Assembly (NCBI RefSeq): GCF_014636495.1
Contig: NZ_BMEM01000004.1
Coordinates: 97,994-161,993 of the forward strand
Direction: 5' to 3'
Origin: Ornithinimicrobium tianjinense
GTDB lineage: Bacteria; Actinomycetota; Actinomycetes; Actinomycetales; Dermatophilaceae
DNA: 64,000 bases
Shown here: one piece after another, positions 24,124-35,660 of the stretch
How the letters are laid out: the number at the start of each line of letters is the position of its first letter
Numbering within the stretch: the stretch's first letter is position 1
Notes under the pieces: model-generated
Database searches by the model: none
What the model was told of the DNA's origin: nothing
Seen by the model: the letters and a program-made list of their open reading frames with translations, nothing else
Translations under genes and position numbers: made by a program

Positions 24124-25649
24124 CAGCGGCCACTCCCCTCAGCGGTGGTGGTGTCGATCGCCGGGGCGGGGTCGGAGATCCCGACGTGCTGCAGGGTCTG
24201 CTGCACGGCCGGCTCGAGCAGGTCGAGCACCGGCTTGGGGAAGAAGCCCAGGACGAGGAAGGCGGCGATGATCGGCGCCACGACGAACTTCTCGCGGCCC
24301 GTCATGTCGGGCACGTCGAGCTCGGGACGGGGCCCGGTGGCGATCCGCTTGTACATCACCAGGATGTAGGTGGCCGCCCAGATGACGCCGGTGGCGGCGA
24401 GCACCCCGATCCACGGGTGCCGCTCGAACAGCCCGACGATGACCATGAACTCGCTGACGAAGGAGTTCAGGCCCGGCAGCGCCAGACCGGACAGGCCCGA
24501 GACCAGGAGCGCACCGGCGATGAGCGGGGTGACCCGCTGCCAGCCGCCGAAGTCGCGGATGTCCCGGGAGCCACGGCGCGCGATGAGCATCCCGGCCACG
24601 AGGAACAGGCCCGCGGTGGTGAAGCCGTGGTTGACCATGTAGAGCGTCGCACCGGCCTGGGTGACCGTCGTGAAGGCGAAGATGCCCATGACGATGAACC
24701 CGAAGTGGCTCACCGAGGTGTAGGCGATGAGGCGCAGCATGTCGTCCTGGTTGATCGCGAGGAACGCGCCGATGATCATCGAGGCGAGCGCGAGCACGAG
24801 GATGAGGGGCGTGGCCCACTGGCTGGCCTCGGGGAAGAAGCTGAGGCAGAAGCGGATCATGCCGTAGGTGCCGACCTTGTCGAGCACACCGACCAGCAGC
24901 ACGGACGTGGCCGGACGGGCCTGCTCCGCGGCGAGCGGCAGCCAGGTGTGCACGGGCCACATCGGCGCCTTGATCGCGAAGGCGAGGAAGAAGCCGAGGA
25001 AGAGCCAGCGCCCGGCCTCCACCGACAGGTCCAGCCCGACGAGGTTGCTGACGAGGAATCCCTCGGTCCCGCGCGGCCCCGCGAGGTAGAGCGCGATGAC
25101 CGCGACCAGCATGATGAGGCCGCCGGCGAGGGAGTACAGGAGGAAGGTCGTGGCGGCGCGGGCCCTTCGGGCACCGCCGAACATCCCGATGAGGAAGTAC
25201 ACCGGGATGAGCATCGCCTCGAAGAAGACGTAGAACAGGAAGACGTCGATCGCGGCGAAGACGCCGACGATCATCGACGTGAGCGCCAGCATCAGCGCGA
25301 AGTAGGTGTGCTGACGCCGGTCCGTCGCGGGGACGTCGTCCCAGGCGGCGACGATGCAGATCGGCACGAGGACCAGGCCGAGCAGGATCATCGACAGCGA
25401 GATGCCGTCGACGCCCAGCGCGTAGGAGACGCCGAACTGAGGGATCCAGGGGTAGATCTCGGTGAGCTGGAACTGCTCCCCCGACCCGATGGAGTACTGG
25501 GTCGTCGCCCCCACCGCCACCGCGAGGGTGAGCAGGGAGAAACCGAGGGCGACGGGGCGCACGGACGCGCTGCCACGCGGCAGCAGCGCCACCACGAGGG
25601 CACCGACGAGCGGCAGGACCAGCAGCGTGGTCAACCAGGGAAAGTTCAT
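24123..25649 (-). CDS. nuoM: NADH-quinone oxidoreductase subunit M
   Basis: NuoM is a proton-pumping, antiporter-like membrane subunit of complex I, 508 residues and about 14 helices. Visible signatures are FYVFFEAMLIPVYFLIG (essential Glu), IKAPMWPVHTWLPLAAEQA and RLIAYTSVSHFGFIVMG. ATG 25649 (MNFPWLTTLL) overlaps the nuoL stop by one base and is preferred to the longer frame starting MGDAV. Confidence 0.95.
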   Translation of the reverse strand: MNFPWLTTLLVLPLVGALVVALLPRGSASVRPVALGFSLLTLAVAVGATTQYSIGSGEQFQLTEIYPWIPQFGVSYALGVDGISLSMILLGLVLVPICIVAAWDDVPATDRRQHTYFALMLALTSMIVGVFAAIDVFLFYVFFEAMLIPVYFLIGMFGGARRARAATTFLLYSLAGGLIMLVAVIALYLAGPRGTEGFLVSNLVGLDLSVEAGRWLFLGFFLAFAIKAPMWPVHTWLPLAAEQARPATSVLLVGVLDKVGTYGMIRFCLSFFPEASQWATPLILVLALASMIIGAFLAINQDDMLRLIAYTSVSHFGFIVMGIFAFTTVTQAGATLYMVNHGFTTAGLFLVAGMLIARRGSRDIRDFGGWQRVTPLIAGALLVSGLSGLALPGLNSFVSEFMVIVGLFERHPWIGVLAATGVIWAATYILVMYKRIATGPRPELDVPDMTGREKFVVAPIIAAFLVLGFFPKPVLDLLEPAVQQTLQHVGISDPAPAIDTTTAEGSGR

Positions 25650-27628
25650 CACTGCATCACCCACACAGCTCCGAGGATGGCGACGACACCGAGCAGCATC
25701 GTCAGGGCATAGGAGCGGACGAACCCGTTCTGGGCCCTCCGCAGGGCCGAGGCCAGCCCGCTGACGCCGGCGGTGGTGCCGCCGGCCAGCGCGCCGTGCA
25801 CCACGTCGGCGTCCGCCTCGATCGCGGTGCGTGCCAGCGACGTCACCGGGTGGACGAAGAAGGCGTCGTTGGCCTCGTCCTGGTAGAGGTCCTTACGGGC
25901 CGCGCGGGTCAGGGCGTTGCCGCGGGGAGCCTCGACCGGGACCTCGTCCGCGACGTACATCTTCCACGCCAGGCCGACCCCGATGAGCATCAGCACGAAG
26001 ACCGCGACCTGGATGGCCAGGACCGGGATGACGGGCTCGTGGTGGACGGCGTGCCCGAAGACCGGCTCCATCCACGACTCGAAGATGCCGGTGGGCCAGA
26101 GGGCCGCGCCGAGAGCGACCGAGCCGACGGCCAGGATCATCATCGGGACGGTCATCGTCAGCGGCGCCTCGTGGGGGTGCACGTCGTCCTCCCAGCGGGC
26201 CTTGCCGTGGAAGGTCATGAAGAACAGTCGCGACATGTAGAAGGCCGTGATACCGGCCGCGATCAGGGCAGCGCCGCCGAACACCCACGGACGCCAGCCC
26301 TCACCGACGAAGGCCGCCTCGATGATGAGGTCCTTGGACCACCAGCCGGACAGCAGCGGGAAGCCGATGATCGCGAGCCAGCCGGCGCCGAAGGTCAGCC
26401 AGGTGATGGGGATCTTGCGACCGAGCGCGCCGAAGCGGCGCATGTCCACGGTGTCCTTCATCGCGTGCATGACGGATCCGGCACCGAGGAACATGCCGGC
26501 CTTGAAGAAGCCGTGCGTGAGCAGGTGGAAGATCGCGAAGGTGTAGCCCACCGGGCCCAGGCCGACGCCGAGCATCATGTAGCCGATCTGCGACATGGTC
26601 GAGGCCGCGAGGGCCTTCTTGATGTCGTCCTTGGCGCAGCCGACGATCGCCCCGTAGACCAGCGTGATGGTGCCGACGACGGCCACGGCCAGGCGGGCAT
26701 CGGGGGTGAGGTCGTAGATGGCCTGGCTGCGGGCGACGAGGTAGACGCCCGCGGTGACCATCGTCGCGGCGTGGATCAGCGCGGAGACCGGCGTCGGGCC
26801 GGCCATCGCGTCGCCGAGCCAGCTCTGCAGCGGGAACTGGGCGGACTTGCCGCAGGCACCGAGCAGCAGCGCCAGCCCGATCAGCGTCAGGGTGAGCTCG
26901 GCGGCCTGGCCGGCGTTGCCGTGCACCGTGGCGAAGTCGAGCGCGCCGAAGGTGGTGAGCATCAGACCCATGCCGATGATCAGCCCGAAGTCACCGATGC
27001 GGTTGACGATGAAGGCCTTGTTGGCGGCCGCGGCGTAGGGCGGGTTCCAGTTCCAGAAGCCGATGAGCAGGTAGGACGCCAGACCGACGCCCTCCCAGCC
27101 CACGAAGAGCAGGACGTAGGAGTCCGCCAGCACGAGGATGAGCATCGAGGCGACGAACAGGTTGAGGTAGGCGAAGAAGCGTCGCTTGTCCGGGTCGTGC
27201 TCCATGTAGCCCAGGGAGTAGACGTGGATGAGCGAGCCGACGAAGGTGATGAGCATGACGAACGCCATCGACAGGGGGTCGATGAGCAGGCCCGCCGCGA
27301 TGGACAGGTCGCCCACCCCGATCCAGTCCCACAGCGGGACGCTCAGCGAACGCTCCTCGGCCGGTGCTCCCAGCAGCTGGGCGACGACGGCGACGCCGAC
27401 CACGAAGCTGCCCCAGGACAGGGCGGTGGCCAGCAGCGGCCCCCAGGAGTCGGTGGCTCGCCCGCCCAGGAGAAGCAGCGCGGCACCGACGAGCGGCAGC
27501 GCGATCATCAGCCAGCCGACGGCGGCGATACCGCTCGCCTCGCTGGCATGGACGGCGCTCGCGCCGCCCGCCTCGGCGAGCGCGTAGCTGGAGGACACCA
27601 GCCCGTGGCTCAGGTCGTGCACAAACAC
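25649..27628 (-). CDS. nuoL: NADH-quinone oxidoreductase subunit L
   Basis: NuoL is the distal proton-pumping subunit with the long lateral helix, 659 residues and about 16 helices. The conserved blocks LFVGWEGVGLASYLLIGFW, GKSAQFPLQSWLGDAMAGPTP and SALIHAATMVTAGVYLVAR are present. The C-terminal third holds the lateral helix and last membrane helix. GTG 27628 follows the nuoK stop by nine bases. Confidence 0.95.
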   Translation of the reverse strand: MFVHDLSHGLVSSSYALAEAGGASAVHASEASGIAAVGWLMIALPLVGAALLLLGGRATDSWGPLLATALSWGSFVVGVAVVAQLLGAPAEERSLSVPLWDWIGVGDLSIAAGLLIDPLSMAFVMLITFVGSLIHVYSLGYMEHDPDKRRFFAYLNLFVASMLILVLADSYVLLFVGWEGVGLASYLLIGFWNWNPPYAAAANKAFIVNRIGDFGLIIGMGLMLTTFGALDFATVHGNAGQAAELTLTLIGLALLLGACGKSAQFPLQSWLGDAMAGPTPVSALIHAATMVTAGVYLVARSQAIYDLTPDARLAVAVVGTITLVYGAIVGCAKDDIKKALAASTMSQIGYMMLGVGLGPVGYTFAIFHLLTHGFFKAGMFLGAGSVMHAMKDTVDMRRFGALGRKIPITWLTFGAGWLAIIGFPLLSGWWSKDLIIEAAFVGEGWRPWVFGGAALIAAGITAFYMSRLFFMTFHGKARWEDDVHPHEAPLTMTVPMMILAVGSVALGAALWPTGIFESWMEPVFGHAVHHEPVIPVLAIQVAVFVLMLIGVGLAWKMYVADEVPVEAPRGNALTRAARKDLYQDEANDAFFVHPVTSLARTAIEADADVVHGALAGGTTAGVSGLASALRRAQNGFVRSYALTMLLGVVAILGAVWVMQ

Positions 27629-27637
27629 GCGCGCTCC

Positions 27638-27937
27638 TTACAGCTTGAGCAGGTTGGCGTCGTCGACCGAGGCCGAACGACGCGCACGGAAGATGGACAT
27701 GATGATCGCCAGGCCGACCACGACCTCGGCGGCCGCGACCACCATGACGAACAGGGTGTAGACCAGTCCGTCGAGCGAGCCGTGCAGGCGCGCGAAGGTC
27801 ACCAGCGCCAGGTTGCAGGCGTTGAGCATGAGCTCGATGCCCATGAAGACGATGATCGTGTTGCGGCGGGTCAGCACCGTGAGGGCGCCGATCGTGAAGA
27901 GCACGACCGCCAGGTAGACGTAGGCCTCCACGCCCAT
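27638..27937 (-). CDS. nuoK: NADH-quinone oxidoreductase subunit K
   Basis: NuoK is a small three-helix membrane subunit (99 residues). The two conserved membrane glutamates appear in [16 protein letters not shown] and [18 protein letters not shown] 27937 overlaps the nuoJ stop by one base. Confidence 0.95.
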   Translation of the reverse strand: MGVEAYVYLAVVLFTIGALTVLTRRNTIIVFMGIELMLNACNLALVTFARLHGSLDGLVYTLFVMVVAAAEVVVGLAIIMSIFRARRSASVDDANLLKL

Positions 27938-28806
27938 CAGCGCTCACCCTCCTGGTCGTCGGTGCGGTCGACCTGCGGGGTGTCCGGGTCGAACGAGGTG
28001 AAGTCGGCGGTGCGGACCGAGGAGCCCTTCTTCGCCGAGACGTCGGTGGCGCCGGGCGACCCGGGCAGGCGGAACTGCTCGGGCGAGGCGACTTGACCGC
28101 GGGCGACGAGCACGCGCGGCACCGACTCCTCGACGGGGGTGCCGTCGGGCGCCAGGGCCGGGGTGTCCGCCGCGTTGTGGCGGGCGTAGACGCCGGGGTT
28201 GGGCTTGCCGGCCACCCAGCGGTTGGAGCGCACGCGCTCGTCGGCCATCTCGCGCTGGGTGCGGCGAGGCACCAGCCGCTCGCGGTGGGCCAGCACCATC
28301 GCGCCCATGACCGCGATGACGAGCAGCGCACCGAGCACCTCGAAGCTGAGCACCTGACGCTCGAAGATCTCGCGGGCCAGCGAGGTCACCGTGCCCTCGG
28401 TCTGCGCCGAGGCCAGACCGGTCGGGGTGGGCCACTCGACGCGCGTCAGACCGAACACGGCGGCGACGGCGAAGAGACCGCCGAGCAGGTAGGCCCAGAA
28501 GCGCTGGCCGCGCAGGGTCTCCACCATCGAGTCCGAGGCGTCGACACCGACGAGCATGACGACGAAGAGGAAGAGCATCATCACGGCGCCGGAGTAGACG
28601 AACACCTGGATGATCCCGACGAACTCCGCGCCCTGGACGATGTAGACGACACCCAGGGTGACCATCACCATGGCCATGGCCATGGCGGCGTGCACCGCCT
28701 TGCGGGCGAAGAGCAGCCCGAGGGCGCCGACCACCGTGGTGGCGGCGGCGAGCCAGAAGAGGACCAGCTCGAGACCGTCGATGACGGTCGGGGCGGCCGG
28801 GGTCAT
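27937..28806 (-). CDS. nuoJ: NADH-quinone oxidoreductase subunit J with long C-terminal tail
   Basis: NuoJ is a five-helix subunit of the proton channel. Residues 1-175 hold the helices, with [30 protein letters not shown] as the central conserved block. About 110 further residues form a charged cytoplasmic tail that is missing in short NuoJ proteins such as that of E. coli. ATG 28806 overlaps the nuoI stop (ATGA). Confidence 0.94.
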   Translation of the reverse strand: MTPAAPTVIDGLELVLFWLAAATTVVGALGLLFARKAVHAAMAMAMVMVTLGVVYIVQGAEFVGIIQVFVYSGAVMMLFLFVVMLVGVDASDSMVETLRGQRFWAYLLGGLFAVAAVFGLTRVEWPTPTGLASAQTEGTVTSLAREIFERQVLSFEVLGALLVIAVMGAMVLAHRERLVPRRTQREMADERVRSNRWVAGKPNPGVYARHNAADTPALAPDGTPVEESVPRVLVARGQVASPEQFRLPGSPGATDVSAKKGSSVRTADFTSFDPDTPQVDRTDDQEGER

Positions 28807-29504
28807 CGGGAGACCTCCTCGCGCGCGGCGGCGGCGTCACGCTCGGCGACGTGGTCCTTCTGCACCTGGGTCGGGCCGGTGACCTGACCGCGGTAGTAGT
28901 CGCGCTCCTCCATGCCCTCGGCCATCGGGAACGGCGGGGCGAGCATGTCGGGCCGCAGCGGGGCGAGCAGCTGGTGCTTCTCGTAGATGAGCGCCTGGCG
29001 GGAGGGGTCCGTGAGCTCGTACTCGTTGGTCATCGTCAGCGCGCGGGTGGGGCACGCCTCGATGCACAGCCCGCAGAAGATGCACCGCAGGTAGTTGATC
29101 TGGTAGACGCGGCCGTAACGCTCCCCCGGGGAGAACCGCGCCTCCGGGGTGTTGTCGGCGCCCTCCACGTAGATCGCGTCCGCGGGGCAGGCCCACGCGC
29201 ACAGCTCGCAGCCCACGCACTTCTCCAGACCGTCAGGGTGACGGTTGAGCTGGTGCCGGCCGTGGAAGCGCTTGGCGGTCGGGAACTTGACCTCGGGGTA
29301 CTCCTGGGTGGGCACCTTGCGGAACATCGTCGCGAAGGTGACCCCGAAGCCGGCCACCGGGGCGAAGAGCTGGGACAGGAAGCCGGGCTCCGGCTTCTGG
29401 GAGCCGCTGTCCGCGGGTCGGGCCGGCGCGGCGGCGCGCTCGCGCACGCTCGGCGCCTGCGCGTCCCCCGTCGGCTCGACGGTCGGGTCGGTCTGGTCAG
29501 CCAC
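28803..29504 (-). CDS. nuoI: NADH-quinone oxidoreductase subunit I (2x 4Fe-4S)
   Basis: NuoI carries clusters N6a and N6b. Both motifs are intact: [16 protein letters not shown] and [16 protein letters not shown]. The 233-residue protein has an N-terminal extension of about 40 Ala/Pro/Glu-rich residues before the conserved core. GTG 29504 overlaps the nuoH end by eight bases; longer in-frame starts would overlap nuoH much further. Confidence 0.93.
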   Translation of the reverse strand: MADQTDPTVEPTGDAQAPSVRERAAAPARPADSGSQKPEPGFLSQLFAPVAGFGVTFATMFRKVPTQEYPEVKFPTAKRFHGRHQLNRHPDGLEKCVGCELCAWACPADAIYVEGADNTPEARFSPGERYGRVYQINYLRCIFCGLCIEACPTRALTMTNEYELTDPSRQALIYEKHQLLAPLRPDMLAPPFPMAEGMEERDYYRGQVTGPTQVQKDHVAERDAAAAREEVSR

Positions 29505-30906
29505 GGCGCTCCTCCGTGTCGTGGGTGGTGGTGGACGTGCTGACGGCCACGGGTGCTGCGGCCTCGACCGCGCGTCGCGGCTCGACGAGCTTCTGCCCGG
29601 GCAGCGGCGGGACCGGGTAGCCACCCGCGAACGGGTCGACCTCCGCGGGGACCGCCATGCGCTCCTCCCGTGCGACCGCACGCCGCTGGGCGTAGCGGTC
29701 CCACACGAAGATGCCGGCGATGACGAACAGGCCGATGAGCGCCAGGGTGGCCACGGTCACCCAGCGGCCCTCACCGAAGTAGCCCTCCTGGGCCGCCCGG
29801 ATGAGCATCACGGCGATCACCCAGACCAACGACAGCGGGATGAGGATCTTCCACCCCAGCTTCATGAACTGGTCGTAGCGGACCCGGGGCAGGGAGCCGC
29901 GCAGCCACACGAAAAGGAAGATGAAGCTCCACATCTTCAGGGTGAACCAGAGCAGACCCCACCAGCCCTCGCTGAGCATGTCGTCGTTGATGAGGTTCAG
30001 CGGCCAGGGGGCGTGGAAGCCACCGAGGAACAGCGTGGTCGCCAGCGCCGAGACGGTGAACATGTTGATGTACTCACCGAGGAAGAACATGCCGAACTTC
30101 ATCGAGGAGTACTCGGTGTGGAAGCCACCGCCGAGCTCGCCCTCGCCCTCGGCCAGGTCGAAGGGCAGGCGGTTGGTCTCGCCCACCATCGTGATGACGT
30201 AGACGACGAAGCTGAAGAAGAGCGGCACGACATACCAGCCCGGGATGCCCAGGAACCACTCCTGCGACTGCAGCTCCACGATCTGGCTGGTCGACATCGA
30301 CCCGGAGTAGAGGAAGACGGCGACCAGGGACAGGCCCATCGCGATCTCGTAGGAGATGACCTGCGCGGTGGAGCGCAGACCGCCGAGCAGCGGGTAGGTC
30401 GAGCCCGAGGACCAGCCGGCCAGCACGAAGCCGTAGGCCCCCACGCCGGCGACCGCGAGCACGAGCAGCACGGCGACCGGGGTGTCGGTCAGCTGCAGCG
30501 GCGTGGTGTGCCCGAACATGCTCACCTCACCGCCGAGCGGGATGATCGCGAAGGACACGAAGGCCAGCGACGCGACGATCAGCGGGGCGGCGATGAACAT
30601 CAGCTTGTCGGCGTTCTTCGGCGTCACGTCCTCCTTGAGGAAGAGCTTGATGCCGTCGGCCAGGGTCTGCAGGATGCCCAGCGGACCGAAGCGGTTGGGG
30701 CCGGGACGCTGCTGCATCCGGCCGATGACGCGGCGCTCGAACCAGATGACGACGACGACCGAGAGCACGACGTAGACGAACAGGAAGGCCGCCTTGACCA
30801 GCGACAGCCAGACCGGCGTGTCGCTGAAGTCGGCCACCGGCCCGTCCGTCGCCGGCAGCGCCAGTCCGGCGCTGATCAGGTCGGGGTATGCCGTGAGCAG
30901 GCTCAT
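29497..30906 (-). CDS. nuoH: NADH-quinone oxidoreductase subunit H
   Basis: NuoH anchors the peripheral arm and forms much of the quinone chamber. The 469-residue protein contains [19 protein letters not shown] and the acidic loop [19 protein letters not shown] followed by [17 protein letters not shown]. The last 90 residues form a soluble Pro/Ala-rich tail, longer than in E. coli. The start at 30906 overlaps the nuoG stop. Confidence 0.95.
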   Translation of the reverse strand: MSLLTAYPDLISAGLALPATDGPVADFSDTPVWLSLVKAAFLFVYVVLSVVVVIWFERRVIGRMQQRPGPNRFGPLGILQTLADGIKLFLKEDVTPKNADKLMFIAAPLIVASLAFVSFAIIPLGGEVSMFGHTTPLQLTDTPVAVLLVLAVAGVGAYGFVLAGWSSGSTYPLLGGLRSTAQVISYEIAMGLSLVAVFLYSGSMSTSQIVELQSQEWFLGIPGWYVVPLFFSFVVYVITMVGETNRLPFDLAEGEGELGGGFHTEYSSMKFGMFFLGEYINMFTVSALATTLFLGGFHAPWPLNLINDDMLSEGWWGLLWFTLKMWSFIFLFVWLRGSLPRVRYDQFMKLGWKILIPLSLVWVIAVMLIRAAQEGYFGEGRWVTVATLALIGLFVIAGIFVWDRYAQRRAVAREERMAVPAEVDPFAGGYPVPPLPGQKLVEPRRAVEAAAPVAVSTSTTTHDTEERRG

Positions 30907-33485
30907 GCCTCACCTCGCAGGTCGGTCTGCGCGTCGGGGGTGCCCGCCGCGGCGATACGGACCACGGCGCCGGCGTCCACCCCGAGGGTGGCCCGGACCG
31001 CGGAGCCGGTGGAGTTGGTCGGCACCCACACGACACCGTCGTGCATCGCCGTCACGGTGACCGGCAGCACGATCGAGCCACGGTCGGTCGACACCGACAC
31101 CAGGTCGTCGTCGGCCAGGCCCAGCGCGGCGGCGGTGCCAGCGGACACGCGGGCCCGCGACTGCGGCGCGGTGCCGGCCAGGAAGGGCTCGCCGTCCTGC
31201 AGGGACCCCGCGTCGAGCAGGTGGTGCCAGGTGGCGAGGACAGCCTCACCCTCCCCCGGCGCGGCCGGTCCGACCGGGCTGACGGTGGGTGCCGCGGGGC
31301 GGGAGTCGACGGTGCCGAGCGAGGTGAGCTCGGCGCGGACGGCGTCCACCGACCCCGTCCCGAGCGACACGCCCAGGGCGGCGGCGAGGCGGTCCAGCAC
31401 GACGTGGTCGGAGAGCGAGGAGCTGTCCAGGGCCTGCTCGAAGAGCCGCAGGCGGCCCTCCCAGTCGGCGTAGGCGCCTGCCTTCTCCTGCTGCGGCGCG
31501 ACCGGCAGGATCACGTCGGCGTAGGCGTGCACCTCGGTCTCGCGCACCTCGAGGCTGACGACGAAGGCCCGCTCGAGGGCCTGACGCGCCAACGCCGGGT
31601 CGGGCAGGTCGTCGATCTCGAGACCGCCGACCACCAGGGCGTCGATCTCGCCGCGTGCGGCGGCCTCCAGGATCGCTGTCGTGTCGCGACCGGGGGTCGC
31701 GGGCAGCCCCGGGCCGTCCACGCCCCAGGCCGTGGCGACCTGGCCGCGGGCGGCCTCGTCGCTGACGAGGCGACCGCCGGGCAGCAGCGTCGGAAGCGTG
31801 CCGACCTCGATGCCGCCCCGCTCGCCGGCGCGGCGCGGGACCCACGCCAGTGCGGCGCCGGTGCGCTCCGCCAGCGCGGCAGCGGCGGACAGCGCGCCCG
31901 GCACGGTCGCCAGGCGCTCTCCGACGAGGATGACCGAGCCAGCGGTGAGCGCGTCGGCGGCGAGGGTGTACTCGCTCGTCCGAGCCTCGGCGGTGGTCGC
32001 ACCCGGCAGGGCCTCGGTGGCGCCGTCGACCGGGCGGCTCGCGCCGCTCTCGCGGTGCTGCGCCAGCGCGACGAGCACCTCGGCCTCGGTGCCCGGGGCC
32101 GACGCCAGCAGCGTGCCGCCCATCTTGGTCAGACCGCGCGTCGCGAAGGGGGCGACGGCATACACCTGCGTCTTGTTCGTGCGCATGGCCTTGCGCAGGC
32201 GCAGGAAGATCATCGGGCTCTCGTCCTCGGGCTCGAGGCCGACGAGCAGGACCGACGGGGCCTGCTCGAGGGTCTCGTAGCTCACCTCGCGCTGACCGAC
32301 GACGCTGGAGGCGAGGAAGTCCGTCTCCTCCTGGCTGACCGGCCGCGCACGGTGGTCGACGTCGTTGGTGCCGAGGGCGACGCGGGCCAGCTTGGCGTAG
32401 GCGTAGGCGTCCTCGACGCTCACCCGGCCACCGACCAGCACTCCCGCCGCGCGGGCGCCGCGCAGGCCGGCCGCCGCGGCGGCGTAGGCCTGCTGCCAGG
32501 AGACGACGGCATACTCGCCGTCGGTGCCGCGGGCCACCGGGTCGCGCAGGCGGTCCGGCAGGGTCGGGTAGGTGAAGGCCCACCGACCCTTGTCGCAGTT
32601 CCACTCCTCGTTGACCTGCGGGTCGTTGATCGCCATCCGGCGCAGGACCGATCCGCGGCGGTGGTCGGTGCGCAGGGAGCACCCGGACGCGCAGTGCTCG
32701 CAGACGCTGGGCGTGGAGACGAGGTCGAACGGGCGCGAGCGGAAGCGGTAGGCCGCCCCGGTGAGCGCGCCCACCGGGCAGATCTGCACGGTGTTGCCCG
32801 AGAAGTAGCTCTCGAAGGGCTTCTCCTCGTAGATGCCGACCTGCTGGAGCGCGCCGCGCTCGATCAGGGCGATGAAGGGGTCGCCGGCGATCTGGTCGGA
32901 GAAGCGGGTGCAGCGGGCGCACAGGACGCAGCGCTCGCGGTCGAGCAGGACCTGGCTGGAGATGTTGACGGGCTTGGGGAAGGTCCGCTTGATGTCCTCG
33001 AAGCGCGAGGTCGGGCGGCCGTTGGACATGGCCTGGTTCTGCAGCGGGCACTCACCGCCCTTGTCGCAGACCGGGCAGTCGAGCGGGTGGTTGATGAGCA
33101 GCAGCTCCATCACGCCGTGCTGGGCCTTGTCGGCGACCGCGCTGGTGTGCTGGGTCTTCACCTCCATGCCCGGCCCGACGACCATCGTGCAGGAGGCCTG
33201 CGGCTTGGGCATCGGCTTGAGGTTGCCCTCGCGGTCCGGCATGGCCACGTCCACGAGGCACTGGCGGCAGGCGCCCACGGGCTCCAGGAGCGGGTGGTCG
33301 CAGAAGCGCGGGATGTGGATGCCGACCTGCTCGGCGGCACGGATGACGAGGGTGCCCTCGGGGACGGACACCGGCACCTCGTCGATGGTCAGCTCGACCA
33401 TCTTCACGGTCGGCTTCTCGGTCGTGGCGTCGCCGCCGTCGGAGACGGAGTTGCCGCCTGCTGCGGGGGAGGTCGTGACGGTCAT
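30903..33485 (-). CDS. nuoG: NADH-quinone oxidoreductase subunit G
   Basis: NuoG is the large iron-sulfur subunit of the NADH arm (860 residues). The N-terminal 2Fe-2S domain shows [18 protein letters not shown]. The His-Cys cluster region shows [13 protein letters not shown], and then [14 protein letters not shown]. The extra N7-type motif [17 protein letters not shown] leads into a molybdopterin-oxidoreductase-like domain that no longer binds a cofactor in known complexes. The start at ATG 33485 overlaps the nuoF stop (ATGA). Confidence 0.95.
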   Translation of the reverse strand: MTVTTSPAAGGNSVSDGGDATTEKPTVKMVELTIDEVPVSVPEGTLVIRAAEQVGIHIPRFCDHPLLEPVGACRQCLVDVAMPDREGNLKPMPKPQASCTMVVGPGMEVKTQHTSAVADKAQHGVMELLLINHPLDCPVCDKGGECPLQNQAMSNGRPTSRFEDIKRTFPKPVNISSQVLLDRERCVLCARCTRFSDQIAGDPFIALIERGALQQVGIYEEKPFESYFSGNTVQICPVGALTGAAYRFRSRPFDLVSTPSVCEHCASGCSLRTDHRRGSVLRRMAINDPQVNEEWNCDKGRWAFTYPTLPDRLRDPVARGTDGEYAVVSWQQAYAAAAAGLRGARAAGVLVGGRVSVEDAYAYAKLARVALGTNDVDHRARPVSQEETDFLASSVVGQREVSYETLEQAPSVLLVGLEPEDESPMIFLRLRKAMRTNKTQVYAVAPFATRGLTKMGGTLLASAPGTEAEVLVALAQHRESGASRPVDGATEALPGATTAEARTSEYTLAADALTAGSVILVGERLATVPGALSAAAALAERTGAALAWVPRRAGERGGIEVGTLPTLLPGGRLVSDEAARGQVATAWGVDGPGLPATPGRDTTAILEAAARGEIDALVVGGLEIDDLPDPALARQALERAFVVSLEVRETEVHAYADVILPVAPQQEKAGAYADWEGRLRLFEQALDSSSLSDHVVLDRLAAALGVSLGTGSVDAVRAELTSLGTVDSRPAAPTVSPVGPAAPGEGEAVLATWHHLLDAGSLQDGEPFLAGTAPQSRARVSAGTAAALGLADDDLVSVSTDRGSIVLPVTVTAMHDGVVWVPTNSTGSAVRATLGVDAGAVVRIAAAGTPDAQTDLRGEA

Positions 33486-34795
33486 GCGGGCTGGCTCTCC
33501 TTCGCGAACAGGGTGGAGCGCTCCGGCGGGAAGAGCTCGTACCAGGGCGTGGTCATCCCCTGCTCGAACTCCTCGCGGAAGTACTGGATGGCCGAGGTCA
33601 CGGGGCTGGTCGCACCGTCACCCAGCGCGCAGAACGCGCGGCCGAGGATGTTGTCGCAGATGTCGTCCAGCTTCTCGATGTCGCCCTCGTGGCCCTGGCC
33701 GTTCTCGAGGCGGTTCATGATCTGCTTGAGCCAGAAGGTGCCCTCGCGGCACGGGGTGCACTTGCCGCACGACTCGTGCTGGTAGAACTCGGTCCAGCGG
33801 GCGACGGCGTGCACCACCGAGGTGGTCTCGTCGAAGATCTGCAGGGCTCGCGTGCCGAGCATCGAGCCCTCCTTGGCGACCGACTCGAAGTCGAGCGGGA
33901 CGTCGAGGTGGGCGTCGGTGAAGATCGGCGTGGAGGAGCCTCCCGGCGTCCAGAACTTCAGCCGGTGACCGTTGCGCATCCCGCCGGCCATGTCGATGAG
34001 CTCGCGCAGCGTGATGCCGAGCGGTGCCTCGTACTGGCCGGGGCGGGCGACGTGACCGGAGAGGCTGAAGATGCCGAAGCCCTGGGACCGCTCGGTGCCC
34101 ATGCCCGAGAACCAGTCGGCGCCGTGCAGCACGATCGGGGGGATCGAGGCGATCGACTCGACGTTGTTGACGACGGTCGGGCGCGCGTAGAGACCGGCGA
34201 CCGCGGGGAACGGCGGCTTGAGGCGCGGCTGGCCGCGCCGACCCTCGAGCGAGTCGAGCAGCGCCGTCTCCTCACCGCAGATGTAGGCGCCGGCACCGGC
34301 ATGGACGGTGATGTCCAGGTCGAAGCCGGAACCAAGGATGTTCTTGCCGAGGTAGCCCTTGGCGTAGGCCTCCTCCACCGCGCGCATCAGGCGGCGGTAG
34401 ACGTGCACGACCTCGCCGCGCAGGTAGACGAACGCGTGGTTGCAGCCGATCGCGAAGGAGGTGATGGCCATGCCCTCGATGAGGAACTGCGGGGCGGCCA
34501 TGAGCAGCGGGATGTCCTTGCAGGTGCCCGGCTCGGACTCGTCGGCGTTGACGACGAGGTAGCGGGGGCCACCGTCCGGCGGGGGCAGGAAGCCCCACTT
34601 CATACCGGTCGGGAAGCCGGCGCCGCCACGGCCGCGCAGGCCGGAGTCCTTGGCCATCGCGACCAGGTCGGCGGGGTCCTTCTGGAGCGCGGCGCGCAGG
34701 GCCTGGTAGCCCTCGTTGGCCTCGTAGGTCTCCAGGGTCCAGGACTGCGGGTGGTCCCAGAACTTGGTCAGGACCGGGGTCAGCACGGTGCTCAC
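33482..34795 (-). CDS. nuoF: NADH-quinone oxidoreductase subunit F
   Basis: NuoF binds NADH, FMN and cluster N3. The 437-residue protein has [18 protein letters not shown] for the nucleotide site, [16 protein letters not shown], and the 4Fe-4S motif [15 protein letters not shown] 34795 (VSTVLTPVL) is chosen because it gives a four-base overlap with the nuoE stop and a normal N-terminus; the longer frame upstream is an overlap artefact. Confidence 0.95.
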   Translation of the reverse strand: MSTVLTPVLTKFWDHPQSWTLETYEANEGYQALRAALQKDPADLVAMAKDSGLRGRGGAGFPTGMKWGFLPPPDGGPRYLVVNADESEPGTCKDIPLLMAAPQFLIEGMAITSFAIGCNHAFVYLRGEVVHVYRRLMRAVEEAYAKGYLGKNILGSGFDLDITVHAGAGAYICGEETALLDSLEGRRGQPRLKPPFPAVAGLYARPTVVNNVESIASIPPIVLHGADWFSGMGTERSQGFGIFSLSGHVARPGQYEAPLGITLRELIDMAGGMRNGHRLKFWTPGGSSTPIFTDAHLDVPLDFESVAKEGSMLGTRALQIFDETTSVVHAVARWTEFYQHESCGKCTPCREGTFWLKQIMNRLENGQGHEGDIEKLDDICDNILGRAFCALGDGATSPVTSAIQYFREEFEQGMTTPWYELFPPERSTLFAKESQPA

Positions 34796-35643
34796 TGGCC
34801 GTCCTCCTTGGACTTGGGCAGCTCGTCGGGCGCGTTGGTGCCCGCGTTGACGGAGGTATGCCGTCCCGGCGCCAGGCCTTCCTCGGCCTGCGCAGCGGGG
34901 CTGGCGCTGGTGTCCGCGCGCTCGTCGCCGGGAGCGGTCCAACCCTGCTCGCGGGCCAGGAGCGTGCCGCGCACCGAGGCCTCACCGGCGCCGACACCCT
35001 CGTCGGCCAGGCCGTCGGGGAAGCCGGCCAGCACGCGGGAGACGTGCTTGAAGCTGCAGACGCTGCGCGGGCCGCGGGTCGGGGCGACCTCCTCGCCGGC
35101 CCGGAGCCGGTCGACGATGTCCTTGGTGGAGTCGGGGGTCTGGTTGTCGAAGAACTCCCAGTTGACCATCACGACGGGTGCGAAGTCGCAGGCCGCGTTG
35201 CACTCGACCCGCTCCAGGGTGATCTTGCCGTCGGCGGTGGTCTCGTCGTGCCCGACGCCCAGGTGCTCGCTGACCTCGTCGAAGATCTGGTCGCCACCCA
35301 TGATGGCGCACAGGGTGTTGGTGCAGACGCCGACGGTGTACTCGCCGTTGGGGTGGCGCTTGTACTGGGTGTAGAAGGTCGCGACGCCGCTGACCTCGGC
35401 CGTGGTCAGGTCCAGCTGCTCGGCGCAGAAGTGGACCCCGCGGCCGGTGACGTAGCCGTCGACCGACTGGACGAGGTGCAGCATCGGCAGCAGGGCCGAG
35501 CGCTTCTGCGGGTAGCGCGCGATGATCGCGGCCGCGTCGGTGCGCAGCTGCTCCAGGACGTCGTCGGCGTACGGCTCCTCCGACGCCTGGAGGGGCGTCT
35601 GGTGGTGGAGCGGTGCCTCGCCGTGGAAAGTGTCGTTGCTCAT
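34792..35643 (-). CDS. nuoE: NADH-quinone oxidoreductase subunit E with C-terminal extension
   Basis: NuoE holds the 2Fe-2S cluster N1a. The four ligands are in CTNTLCAIMGG and ECNAACDFAP. The thioredoxin-like core ends near residue 210 and is followed by roughly 70 low-complexity residues with many Ala, Glu and Pro. ATG 35643 lies 17 bases after the nuoD stop, one of the few non-overlapping junctions in this operon. Confidence 0.93.
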   Translation of the reverse strand: MSNDTFHGEAPLHHQTPLQASEEPYADDVLEQLRTDAAAIIARYPQKRSALLPMLHLVQSVDGYVTGRGVHFCAEQLDLTTAEVSGVATFYTQYKRHPNGEYTVGVCTNTLCAIMGGDQIFDEVSEHLGVGHDETTADGKITLERVECNAACDFAPVVMVNWEFFDNQTPDSTKDIVDRLRAGEEVAPTRGPRSVCSFKHVSRVLAGFPDGLADEGVGAGEASVRGTLLAREQGWTAPGDERADTSASPAAQAEEGLAPGRHTSVNAGTNAPDELPKSKEDGQ

Positions 35644-35660
35644 GTGTCGTCGGGCCGCGG

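Noticed and set aside
25796-28096. 766-residue plus-strand frame opposite nuoL, nuoK and nuoJ
   Set aside because: Antisense to membrane-protein genes; its His/Asp/Arg-rich low-complexity translation is typical of shadow frames.
31041-33785. 914-residue open frame on the plus strand opposite nuoG and nuoF
   Set aside because: It is the antisense shadow of two well-recognised genes in a GC-rich genome and has an Arg/His/Gly-rich composition with no domain.
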